Shown: piece after piece, positions 6,998 to 15,500 of the stretch | Layout: each line of letters opens with the position of its first letter | Numbering within the stretch: the first letter of the stretch is position 1 | DNA from: Bacillota bacterium | GTDB lineage: Bacteria; Bacillota; Clostridia; Christensenellales; Aristaeellaceae | Reading direction: 5' to 3' | Assembly: GCA_023392515.1 (NCBI GenBank) | Contig: JAEVYX010000006.1 | Location: forward strand, 1-16,379 | Length of the DNA stretch: 16,379 nucleotides | Notes under the pieces: model-generated | The model's database searches: none | The model's input: the letters and a program-made list of their open reading frames with translations, nothing else | What the model was told of the DNA's origin: nothing | Position numbers and translations under genes: made by a program

Positions 6998-7019
6998 ATA
7001 TGCCGATGTTTCGGTATAT
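6998..7019 (+). promoter_or_regulatory. Intercistronic hairpin between permease and binding-protein genes
   Basis: In RNA, AUAUGCCGA and UCGGUAUAU form a nine-pair stem (one G-U) around a UGUU loop, 27 bases before the binding-protein ATG. There is no following U-run, so it is not an ordinary terminator. Such hairpins often mark RNA processing and stabilise the downstream message, which would raise binding-protein levels over the membrane subunits. The left arm carries the second copy of ATATGCCGATG (6998-7008), also found at 4425-4435. Confidence 0.5.
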
Positions 7020-7046
7020 GAATAAAAAATCTTAGGAGGAACTGCT

Positions 7047-8015
7047 ATGAAAAAGGTATTTGCACTCGTCCTCACATTGGCAATGGTGCTTGCCGCTGTT
7101 CCCAGCCTGGCAGAAGGCGTCATCTACGGCATCTATAAGGCCGGCGATCAGACCTGGTTTATCGATGAAGGCGCCGCTGCCCAGAAGGCCGCCGAAGAAG
7201 CCGGCTATCAGTTCATTTATGTTGACGCCAAAATGAGCCCCGAAGAATACCTCAAGGCCATCGACAACGCCATCGCCAACAATGCTGCCGGCGTCGTGAC
7301 CTGCATCCCCGATCAGACCATGTCCCAGGCTGCTGTGGATAAGCTCACCGAAGCCGGCATTCCCGTGGTTGCCGCCGACGATGCACTCCAGAATGCTGCC
7401 GGTGAAAAAATCGCTCCCTGGGTTGGCATCAACGCCTACATCATCGGCGAAGCGAACGGTGCTTGGCTTGCCAACTATGCCATCGAAAACAACCTGGTAA
7501 ACGATCCCGAGTGCGGCCTGCTCCTTCTGACCATGGACACCGTGTCCAGCTGCGTACCCCGCACCGAAGGCGAATATGCCAAGTTTGTGGAGCTCGTTCC
7601 CGAATTTGACACCGCCCGCATCTTCTATGCCGACCATGACGGCACCACCGACAAGGGCAACACTGCTGCTGCGGCTGTGTTCACCGCTCATCCCGAAATC
7701 AAAAAATGGCTTGTGACCAGCGCCAACGAAGAAAGCGCTATCGGTGCCCTGCGCGCTTTGGAATCTGCCGGCTTGGACAAGGATGCCTGCGTCGTAGGCT
7801 TGGGTGCATACCTGGCCAAGGACGAATGGAAAAAGGAAGGCACCAACGCCATGAAGGCTGCCGCCTACTTCTCCTCTGATTCCGTGGGCCGCGGCTCTGT
7901 GGAAGTGCTGCTTTCTGTGATCAAGGGCGAAAACGTTCCCCTGGAAACCGCTGTAGACGCTATCGTTGTAACCCCTGAAAACTATGAAGAAGTAATGGGC
8001 GAAGCAGCGAAGTAA
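7047..8015 (+). CDS. araF: Sugar-binding protein of ABC transporter, AraF-like
   Basis: A 322-residue exported binding protein of the type I periplasmic-binding fold. It has a strong AGGAGGA (7034-7040) six bases before the ATG. The N-terminus is MKK, a hydrophobic core, then VPSLA-EG, a type I signal peptide probably cut after Ala22. There is no lipobox cysteine, which is unusual for a Gram-positive binding protein. The mature part aligns with E. coli AraF in several blocks: TWFIDEGAAAQKAAEEAGYQ, LKAIDNAIANNAAGVVTCIP, VVAADDAL and HPEIKKWLVTSANEESAIGA. The family captures L-arabinose and related sugars. Codons are strongly biased to GCC, GGC, ATC and AAG, as in highly expressed genes. It ends the operon before a bidirectional terminator. 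L-arabinose is the best guess; D-galactose, D-fucose or another sugar is not excluded. Confidence 0.85.
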   Translation: MKKVFALVLTLAMVLAAVPSLAEGVIYGIYKAGDQTWFIDEGAAAQKAAEEAGYQFIYVDAKMSPEEYLKAIDNAIANNAAGVVTCIPDQTMSQAAVDKLTEAGIPVVAADDALQNAAGEKIAPWVGINAYIIGEANGAWLANYAIENNLVNDPECGLLLLTMDTVSSCVPRTEGEYAKFVELVPEFDTARIFYADHDGTTDKGNTAAAAVFTAHPEIKKWLVTSANEESAIGALRALESAGLDKDACVVGLGAYLAKDEWKKEGTNAMKAAAYFSSDSVGRGSVEVLLSVIKGENVPLETAVDAIVVTPENYEEVMGEAAK

Positions 8016-8037
8016 TCAGCAAGGCTTGAAAAAACAG

Positions 8038-8078
8038 ATAGCCCGATGCCGGATCTTCTGACATCGGGCTATTGTTTT
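8038..8078 (+). terminator. Strong bidirectional terminator between importer operon and regulator
   Basis: ATAGCCCGATG and CATCGGGCTAT form an 11-pair perfect stem around a 13-base loop, followed by TTGTTTT on the + strand. On the minus strand the same stem is followed by CTGTTTTTT. It lies between the binding-protein stop (8015) and the convergent regulator stop (8092), so it can terminate both. Confidence 0.88.
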
Positions 8079-8091
8079 AAGCATCGGTATG

Positions 8092-8940
8092 CTAAACGCT
8101 TCCGTTGTTGCGGTAGGTAAGCGGCGTGGTTTCCGAAACCCGCTTGAAGGTGGTGCAAAAGCTGCACTCACTGGAAAATCCGCAGCGGAAAGCAATTTCC
8201 TTGATAGGAAGGGCCGTGGTCTTCAAATAGAATTTGGCGGCGTTCACCCGGGCGATGATTAGGTATTCGTGAGGGGTATACCCTGTTTCCTTTTTGAATA
8301 CCCGGGTGAAATAAAAAGGGCTGAGAGAGGCTTTTCTGGCCAATTCCTCCAGGGGCAGCGGCCGCTCGATGTTTTCGGTGATAAAGGTGAGAATCTCCTC
8401 CATATTACCCGACTGCTCAAACTGCTTTTCGGCATTGCCTCCAAAGGTAATAAACTCCGTCAGAATCGACGTAATGTATTTTGAAATAAGCGGTTCGCTG
8501 GCTCTTTTCTCGTGGTGGAACATACGGTAAATCTTTTCCAGGCTGCGCATGGGGGAATATGGGTTGGGCGGCTGTATAAGCTGGTTTTTATTTTGTACGA
8601 TGGCATTAAAGTATTCACGCGCCAATACGCCGTCAAAATGAACCCACAAAATTTCCCAGCCGTAATCGCTGCCATAGCGGTGGGGCTGATAGCAGTCCAA
8701 TATGGCAAGGCAGCCCTCTGTCAATTCGACCCTTTTGCCCTCGCTGTATGCATACCCCTTGCCGCTGACTACATACAAAATCAGAAAACTGTTATAGCTT
8801 TGGCGGTCAACGGCATAATGCTCATCACACTGATACCGGCCGGTGCAGCGCAGATAAAAGTACATTCTTTTAGCTGCTTCACTGGCGGTCTGAAAATATA
8901 CATAAGAACTGGACAGAACACCCTGCTCGTTGATTTTCAT
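8092..8940 (-). CDS. AraC-family transcriptional regulator
   Basis: A 282-residue cytoplasmic regulator with the standard AraC/XylS layout. Residues about 20-110 form a cupin-like ligand-binding and dimerisation domain (LILYVVSGKGYAYSEGKR, GCLAILDCYQPHRYG, WEILWVHFDG). Residues about 183-277 hold two helix-turn-helix motifs: LEELARKASLSPFYFTRVFK with GYTPHEYL, then IKEIAFRCGFSSECSFCTTF with FKRVSETTPLTYR. The second recognition region has Ser-Phe-Cys where most members have Tyr-Phe, a small deviation. The ATG at 8940 has GGGA six bases upstream. It is flanked by the importer operon and the divergent DUF5107-TPR gene, so it most likely senses the sugar and activates one or both. Its ligand and operators are not known. 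Confidence 0.9.
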   Translation of the reverse strand: MKINEQGVLSSSYVYFQTASEAAKRMYFYLRCTGRYQCDEHYAVDRQSYNSFLILYVVSGKGYAYSEGKRVELTEGCLAILDCYQPHRYGSDYGWEILWVHFDGVLAREYFNAIVQNKNQLIQPPNPYSPMRSLEKIYRMFHHEKRASEPLISKYITSILTEFITFGGNAEKQFEQSGNMEEILTFITENIERPLPLEELARKASLSPFYFTRVFKKETGYTPHEYLIIARVNAAKFYLKTTALPIKEIAFRCGFSSECSFCTTFKRVSETTPLTYRNNGSV

Positions 8941-8992
8941 GTTTTTCCCACATCATTCCTATAGCAAAATATCAAAATGAGGATTCAATAGA

Positions 8993-9021
8993 AGTTTATC
9001 GAACAATCGTATATATGTCAA
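8993..9021 (-). promoter_or_regulatory. Promoter of the AraC-family regulator gene
   Basis: On the minus strand a consensus -35 TTGACA (9016-9021) is followed after exactly 17 bases by TAAACT (8993-8998). The expected start is near 8986, giving a leader of about 45 bases before the regulator ATG. An inverted repeat TATATATG (9010-9017) / CATATATA (9042-9049) overlaps the -35, consistent with autoregulation. Confidence 0.65.
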
Positions 9022-9069
9022 TGTGCTTTCAAATGGCAAACCATATATATAGCAGGAAATGAAAATAAA

Positions 9070-9083
9070 ACGGCAATTGCCGT
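9070..9083. promoter_or_regulatory. 14-bp perfect palindrome upstream of the DUF5107-TPR gene (candidate operator)
   Basis: ACGGCAATTGCCGT is fully self-complementary and lies in the 236-base divergent gap between the regulator gene and the DUF5107-TPR gene, 94 bases before the GTG start of the latter. A dimeric repressor could bind it. No convincing -35/-10 pair for the DUF5107-TPR gene was found in the gap. Confidence 0.4.
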
Positions 9084-9176
9084 CAACACGGAACCACTTA
9101 ACTGTGATAGGATGAATACGGTGAAAGAAGATCTGCTTTCGCAAATTAAAATATGCTGCATGAGGGGGCGTTAAAC

Positions 9177-12100
9177 GTGAGGCATATTGAGGCGCACGTT
9201 GAGGTCTGGGAGGAAAAGGTCATTATACCGACCTATGAAGTAGGTCAGCCCGATAAAAACCCCATGTTTTTGGAAAAGCGGGTTTATCAAGGCAGCAGCG
9301 GAAAGGTATATCCGCTGCCCGTGATCGATAAAATTTATGATGAAAAGGTGGACCGGGAATACCGGGCGGTCTATCTTGAAAATGATTATTTGCGCATCAT
9401 GCTGCTGCCTGAACTGGGCGGCCGCGTACAGCGCGCCTATGATAAAACCAACGGGTATGATTTCGTGTATTATAACGAGGTCATCAAGCCCGCGTTGGTA
9501 GGGCTGACCGGCCCGTGGATCAGCGGCGGCATCGAGTTCAACTGGCCTCAACATCACCGCCCGACCACGTTCTGCCCCACGGATTACCTGCTTGTGGAAA
9601 ACGAAGACGGAAGCCGGACCGTACGCATCAGCGAGGTTGATCAGATGTACGGTACCAAGGGTATGGCAAGCTTTACCCTGTACCCGGATAAGGCTTACCT
9701 GGAAATCAAGGGTCAGCTTTACAACCGCACGCCCCTGCCCCAGACATTTTTATGGTGGGCCAACCCGGCTGTAGCGGTAAACGACCACACCCAGTCTATT
9801 TTCCCACCCGATGTGCACGCGGTAATGGACCATGGAAAAAGGGCTGTTTCCCGCTTTCCCGTTGCGACCGGTGTGTACTACAAGCATGACTATGGCGAAG
9901 GCGTGGATATTTCTCGATACAAAAATATTCCCGTACCCACGTCCTACATGGCCTATCGTTCCGACTATAATTTTGTCGGCGGCTACGATTACAGCCTGAA
10001 CGCGGGCATCCTGCATATTGCTGATCATCACATATCCCCCGGGAAGAAACAATGGACCTGGGGCAGCGGGGATTTCGGCAAGGCCTGGGATCGGAATCTG
10101 ACGGATGAAAACGGCCCCTATATTGAACTCATGACGGGTGTCTACACCGACAACCAGCCCGATTTTACATGGCTTAAGCCCTTTGAGGAAAAGACGTTTA
10201 CCCAGTATTTTATGCCCTACAAAAAGGCTGGGAATGTGAAAAACGCCAGCACCGAGGTGGTGCTGAATCTGGAAGTGAAGGATGGGCAGGCTGAGGTTTG
10301 CGTTTACGCTGCTGCAAAATACGAGCATGCCAGAGTTGTTCTCAAAAAAGGGGAGCAGATTCTCTTTGAGCGCGAGGGGCTCTTGTCGCCTGTCGATGTG
10401 CTTAGCCATGGGGTGGATGTGAAGGGTGCAGAACCTTGGGAACTGACGCTGTGCGTATATGCTCAGGATGGCCGCCTGATGCTGAGCTATACGCCCCGCA
10501 AGGCGACCGTCGAAAAGCAGCCTGAAGCGGCGCAGCCCGCCAAACCGCCCCGGGAGATTGCCACCAATGAGGAATTGCTGTTTACAGCCCTGCATCTGGA
10601 GCAATACCGCCACGCCACCTATGAACCCGATCCTTATTACCTGGAGGGCTTGAAGCGCGATCCGCTGGACAGCCGCATCAACAATGCCTATGGCATGCTG
10701 CTTATGCGCAGGGGGCTCTTTGAAGAAAGTGAAAGCTGTTTTCGCACGGCCATCAAACGCATTACCGAGCGCAACCCCAATCCCTATGACAGCGAACCTT
10801 ATTATAACCTGGGTCTATCGCTCTTTTATCAAGCCCGGTATAATGAGGCATTTGATGCCTTTTACAAAGCCACCTGGACCAGTGCCCAGCAGGAAATGGC
10901 CTTCTATTATCTGGCACTGATCGCCTGCCGTAGGCAGGAATATGCGGAAGCACTGGATTTTGCTGAAAAGGCACTTGTGAAAAACAGCCATAACATCAAA
11001 GCTAGGGCGCTGAAAGGGCTGCTCCTTTCCAATGAAAAGAAGGAGAGCGCAAAAGCCTTTCTTGAGGCGAGCATTGAAATTGATAATTTCGATTACGTCT
11101 CCCGACTGGAACTGGATGCGCTTGCCGGATCGGACAGCCTTCATACCTTTGCCCTTATGCGCAGCGAGCCCAACACCTTCCTTGGCGTTGCCCGGGATTA
11201 TGCCGACGCCGGGCTGTATGTCAAGGCCGCCGCTGTTCTAGACCGCTGTACCGCCGTTACACCGCTCATAAAGTATTATCAGGCCTATTACCTTGCAATG
11301 GCGGGCTGCCCCGTACAAGCGGAAAAAGCCCTTTCGGAGGCGGAGACATACTCACCTCTGTACTGCTTCCCCAACAAACTGGAGGATATTGCTGTATTGG
11401 AGTATGCCATTGCGGCGAATCCCAAAGATGCCAAAGCCCCGTACTACCTGGGGAACTTATTCTACGACAAAAAGCAATATGCAAGGGCGAAAGCGCTGTG
11501 GGAGTCAAGCGCTGCACTGGACGGCAGCTATCCCACTGTATGGCGAAACCTGTCCCTGGTCTATTTCAACAAGGACAAGGAGCCGCTAAAGGCCCGTGCC
11601 GCCCTGGAAAAGGCATTTGCTTTGGATACAGGCGACGCGCGAGTATTGCTGGAACTGGATCAGCTGTACAAGAAGATGGGTGTTGCACCCGAAGAACGGC
11701 TGAAACACCTTCATCAATATGAGTCCACCTTTATCCAGCGGGACGACCTGTATGTGGAATATGTAACACTGCTCAACCTGCTTGGCCGCCATCAGGAGGC
11801 CTACGATATGGTGATGAAGCGCAAGTTCCACCCCTGGGAGGGCGGCGAAGGCAAGGTGACGGCTCAATATACCCTGAGTTTGCTGCAACTGGCTAAGCAG
11901 GCGATAGCGGCAGAGGAATATCAAAAGGCTGAGGGTTGGCTCTTAAAGGCGCTGGTTTTCCCCGAAAACCTGGGCGAGGGCAAGCTGGAAGGCGCCAAGG
12001 ACAACAACATCTTTTATTACCTGGGCTGCGTTTGCCAGCGCATTGGCAAGATGGAGGAGGCCAAAGCCTATTGGCTGCGCGCCTGCGAGGGCGATAGTGA

Positions 12101-12458
12101 ACCTGCCGGCATGATGTACTATAACGATCAGCCTGCCGATTTGATCCTTTACCAGGGCTTGGCCTTTGAAAAGCTCGGTAGGATGGCGGAGGCGAACGCC
12201 CGGTATCATAAGCTGATAGATTATGGCGAAAAGCATATCTTTGATGATGTGAAGATCGAGTACTTTGCGGTATCCCTGCCGAACCTGCAAATCTTTGAAG
12301 AGGATTTGTCGCAGCTTAACAAGGCCCATTGCGAATACCTGATTGCGCTGGGAAGTTATGGCCTTCATGATATGAAGCGGGCAAAGGCCGCCTACGACAA
12401 GGTGCTGGAAATCGACAAAGCCCACATGGGTGCGGTTATCCATAGACAGTTGATCTGA
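9177..12458 (+). CDS. DUF5107-domain protein with long TPR array
   Basis: A 1093-residue cytoplasmic protein; no signal peptide or membrane segment is seen. I choose GTG 9177 because GAGGGGG (9162-9168) lies eight bases upstream; the in-frame ATG at 9153 has no ribosome binding site. Residues about 30-360 resemble DUF5107: YLENDYLRIMLLPELGGRV, then GLTGPWISGGIEFNWPQHH, then GPYIELMTGVYTDNQPDFTW. The opening pattern and the acidic GPYIELMTG segment recall the galactose-mutarotase-like sandwich fold, so it probably binds carbohydrate. A second beta-rich stretch (360-445) and a Pro-rich linker (445-462) lead to many TPR-like helical pairs (about 465-1090), such as PYYNLGLSLFYQARYNEAFD and APYYLGNLFYDKKQYARAKA. 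A motif HPWEGGEGKV (885-894) sits between TPR blocks. Context beside an AraGHF-like importer and an AraC-type regulator suggests a role in sugar use; whether it is an enzyme or scaffold is unknown. Confidence 0.85.
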   Translation: MRHIEAHVEVWEEKVIIPTYEVGQPDKNPMFLEKRVYQGSSGKVYPLPVIDKIYDEKVDREYRAVYLENDYLRIMLLPELGGRVQRAYDKTNGYDFVYYNEVIKPALVGLTGPWISGGIEFNWPQHHRPTTFCPTDYLLVENEDGSRTVRISEVDQMYGTKGMASFTLYPDKAYLEIKGQLYNRTPLPQTFLWWANPAVAVNDHTQSIFPPDVHAVMDHGKRAVSRFPVATGVYYKHDYGEGVDISRYKNIPVPTSYMAYRSDYNFVGGYDYSLNAGILHIADHHISPGKKQWTWGSGDFGKAWDRNLTDENGPYIELMTGVYTDNQPDFTWLKPFEEKTFTQYFMPYKKAGNVKNASTEVVLNLEVKDGQAEVCVYAAAKYEHARVVLKKGEQILFEREGLLSPVDVLSHGVDVKGAEPWELTLCVYAQDGRLMLSYTPRKATVEKQPEAAQPAKPPREIATNEELLFTALHLEQYRHATYEPDPYYLEGLKRDPLDSRINNAYGMLLMRRGLFEESESCFRTAIKRITERNPNPYDSEPYYNLGLSLFYQARYNEAFDAFYKATWTSAQQEMAFYYLALIACRRQEYAEALDFAEKALVKNSHNIKARALKGLLLSNEKKESAKAFLEASIEIDNFDYVSRLELDALAGSDSLHTFALMRSEPNTFLGVARDYADAGLYVKAAAVLDRCTAVTPLIKYYQAYYLAMAGCPVQAEKALSEAETYSPLYCFPNKLEDIAVLEYAIAANPKDAKAPYYLGNLFYDKKQYARAKALWESSAALDGSYPTVWRNLSLVYFNKDKEPLKARAALEKAFALDTGDARVLLELDQLYKKMGVAPEERLKHLHQYESTFIQRDDLYVEYVTLLNLLGRHQEAYDMVMKRKFHPWEGGEGKVTAQYTLSLLQLAKQAIAAEEYQKAEGWLLKALVFPENLGEGKLEGAKDNNIFYYLGCVCQRIGKMEEAKAYWLRACEGDSEPAGMMYYNDQPADLILYQGLAFEKLGRMAEANARYHKLIDYGEKHIFDDVKIEYFAVSLPNLQIFEEDLSQLNKAHCEYLIALGSYGLHDMKRAKAAYDKVLEIDKAHMGAVIHRQLI

Positions 12459-12494
12459 TACCATTACGATCTTACCACACAATATGTTACCAGA

Positions 12495-12535
12495 TAAAAA
12501 GGCTGCCCCACTGAAAAGTGAGACAGCCTTTTTTG
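12495..12535. terminator. Bidirectional terminator between convergent DUF5107-TPR and surface-protein genes
   Basis: AAAAAGGCTG (12496-12505) pairs with CAGCCTTTTTT (12524-12534). Inside the loop CACT-GAAA-AGTG can add a second short stem. A T-run follows on both strands, so it serves the + gene ending at 12458 and the - gene ending at 12562. The remainder of this 103-base gap holds nothing else recognisable. Confidence 0.85.
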
Positions 12536-12561
12536 ATGCGTTGCCTTGCATGGGATGCTTA

Positions 12562-15500
12562 TCAAATCAAATCCGACGCCTGCAAAAGCTTTTGAACGAT
12601 GACCGCGGCCTCGGCCCGCGTGACATTGGCCTTGGGCAGAATTGCCTCATTGACGTTATCGAATAGGACATTGGTTTTGATGCAGGCTGCAATGCTGCTG
12701 AGAGCATCGGCGGAGATGTCGGCGGCATCGGATTGAGCCTGCACAAGGGCTTTTGCTTCCTCTTCGGTTAGGGTGTATTCCAGTTTTGTGATTTCCATGG
12801 CTTTGGCAACGAGTATCATGGCCTGCTCCCGGCTGACGGCGCTGCTTAAATCAAATGCCGCCGCGCTTTCCTCGCTGAAAAGATTCCGGGAGACTGCTGC
12901 TTTTACGTATGCGGCATACTGCTCTTCCACCGTCAGGTCGCTGAACTTTACCTCTTCATTCCCGATGGTGACGGTTTCCGGGGCAAGCCCGAGGGCCCGG
13001 ATGACGACCGCAACAAACTCACCGCTTGAGATATCCGTATCCGGGGCAAAGTTGTTCTCTTCATCGATAGCAGTGACGACCATTCTGGAGCCCATATCAT
13101 TGATAATGTCTTTTGCGAGATGATCCATAACATCCGAAAACGCCACCGGGTGCCAGATCACGGTATATACGCTGTTGGTCAGGCTGTTGATTATCGCATA
13201 ATACCTGCCATCTTTCTCGATGATCTTGGTGGGCACGGAATAGGTTGTACCATCAGGGAGAACCGTAACGCCAGTAGTGATCTTTTGTGGGTCCACGCCA
13301 TCCGGGATGGGGATCATGCGCTCCGCATAGGCATTGAAATGCTTTACTTCCACCGTTGTATCCTGATAAGTACAGGTTACCGTAAACGCTACCGCAGGCA
13401 CAACAATGCTGAATTCACCGGCATTGGCAGCACTTTCCACCACCGATACCGTTTCCGGGGAAGGCTCGGATATTTCCACCCTGATCGTAATATCTGAAAG
13501 CCGTACGGGTTGGCCGTCCTGCCCAAGCTGGCTGGCAATGGTATCAATGTTGATTCCAGTGGTGGGCAGGGTATAGGTTGCGGATTGCGTTTGTACGACC
13601 AGTGAGGCTTCCTTTTGTTCCATTGCCTTGACCATCTGCCCGGTGAGCACGCCGGAGGCGACGTTGGAGCCGGTTGTAATGGGGATGATGACGATGGGCT
13701 TTTCGCCCTGCTCATTCAGGATTTGGCTGAGTCTTCCTTCATCCACGGTAACCGTTGTAGTGGTCCTTCCATCCGTTCCGGTCACGGTTTCCATGGCACC
13801 GGCGGAATGGGACACGTCATTTACAATCACTTCCGCGCCATTATCGGTATTTGCGATGACGGTCACCGACAGTGCTTTGGACGCGGCCTTTTTTTCGGCA
13901 CTGGCGTCGGTTGCGGTAAGCGTCAGATTATACACATTGTCGCCGCCGTTATCGGCGGGGGAATAATACAGCGGTGCTGCCTTAAAGCTTAATGACCCTG
14001 CACTGCTGATGGTGAACAGGGAAGCGTCTGTACCGCCAATGCTGAAGGTGACAGCTGCACCCTCCGGATCGCTGGCCTTTGCGGTATAGACAACGCCTGT
14101 GCCGCCTTCTGTAAATCGGACGGAGGATGCTGAGGTGATCACCGGTGCTTCGTTCATGTCGGATACTGTAATGGACAATGCCTGGCTTACGGCAAAGTCC
14201 TTGCTGGAAGCGGTGAGGATCAGGTCATAAATATTGTTTGCACCATTGTCTCCGGGCAGTTCATAGTCCGGCATGTTCAGGAAGGAAAGCACCCCCGTTA
14301 TGCTGTCCAGGTGGAAACGGGATGCATCCGCACCGCTCAGCTGCCAGGTGACAGCATCTCCATCCACATCCGTGGCGGCAGCGATATATACGGGCTGTAT
14401 GCCGTTTTCCACATAGGCTGCGGTGGCGGAGGAGGTGATGATCGGCGGTTCGTTGACGCTGAGGAACAGGATGGTAATGGCTTTTTCTGCCGTCAGTTCT
14501 CCATCTGATACGGTTAACAGAAATTCGTACAGGTTATTCCTGTCGGCATCCTGGGGCGCTTCAAAATCCTTCGGGGTGGTGAGCACAACGGTGCCTGAAG
14601 CTGAGTCAATGGTGAAGTAAGATGCGTCCACCCCGCTCATGCTCCATGCAAAATTGGTGCTGTCCACATCCGTGCAGTCGGCGGTGAATACCGTGCCCGC
14701 TGAATTTTCGTTGAAGCTAAAGGAGGCGGGGGAGGTAATAACCGGAGCATCGTTGGCATTGACGATGGTTACGACGAACCGCCTCTCAAAGGAAAGGTTT
14801 CCGGAATCGGTAGTGCGCACCCGGAGGGCGTAACTGCTCTTTTCCTCGTAATCGGGTACAACATTGAACTTCAATTCATTCCCCGAGATGGTGAAGCAAG
14901 CGTTGTCTGTATCCCCTTCACCTGAAACAAGCGTGTAGGTAAAGGTATCGCTCAAGTTTCTGTCGGTTGTCGCAAGGGTGCCAACCATACTGCCGACGGG
15001 GATGTTTTCTGTTACAATCCCATTGGAAAGGGTCAAATCTGTTGGGGCGCTATTTACTTCCGTAACGGCAATGGAGAAATATTTTTCTTTGTATAGGCCC
15101 AGTTTATCCGTGCTTCTGACACGAACCGTGCAGCTGCTTTTTACATAATAGTCAAGAGCTGTATTAGTATATAGCGTGTTTCCCGTAATGGTAAAGCTGC
15201 CGTTGTCCGTATCTCCTTCGCCCGGAACAAGGGTAAAGGTGAATGCATCTCCGGCATCCTGGTCCATGGCCGAAAGCGTGCCTACCGCCGTGCCGAGTGC
15301 AGCGCTTTCCGGTATAGAGCTGCCGGACAACTGGATATCCGTGGGCGCTTCATTTACGTCGGTAATGGTGACGGTGAACGTCTTTTCGTAATAAAGTCCG
15401 TTCTGGTCGGTAGTCCGTACCAAAACATGATACAGGTACTTTGCCTCAAAGTTTGGCGTGAAGCCCAGCCTTAATTCGCTTCCTACAATGGTAAAGCTGG

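Noticed and set aside
7032..7691. 219-codon open frame on the minus strand across the binding-protein gene
   Set aside because: It is antisense to a strongly codon-biased gene; the Gly-rich product reflects reversed GCC and ATC codons.
9750..10613. 287-codon open frame on the minus strand inside the DUF5107-TPR gene
   Set aside because: It is a shadow of the well-supported + strand protein, without ribosome binding site or domain.
11943..12551. 202-codon open frame on the minus strand at the end of the TPR gene
   Set aside because: It runs through the bidirectional terminator at 12495-12535 and is antisense to TPR coding sequence.
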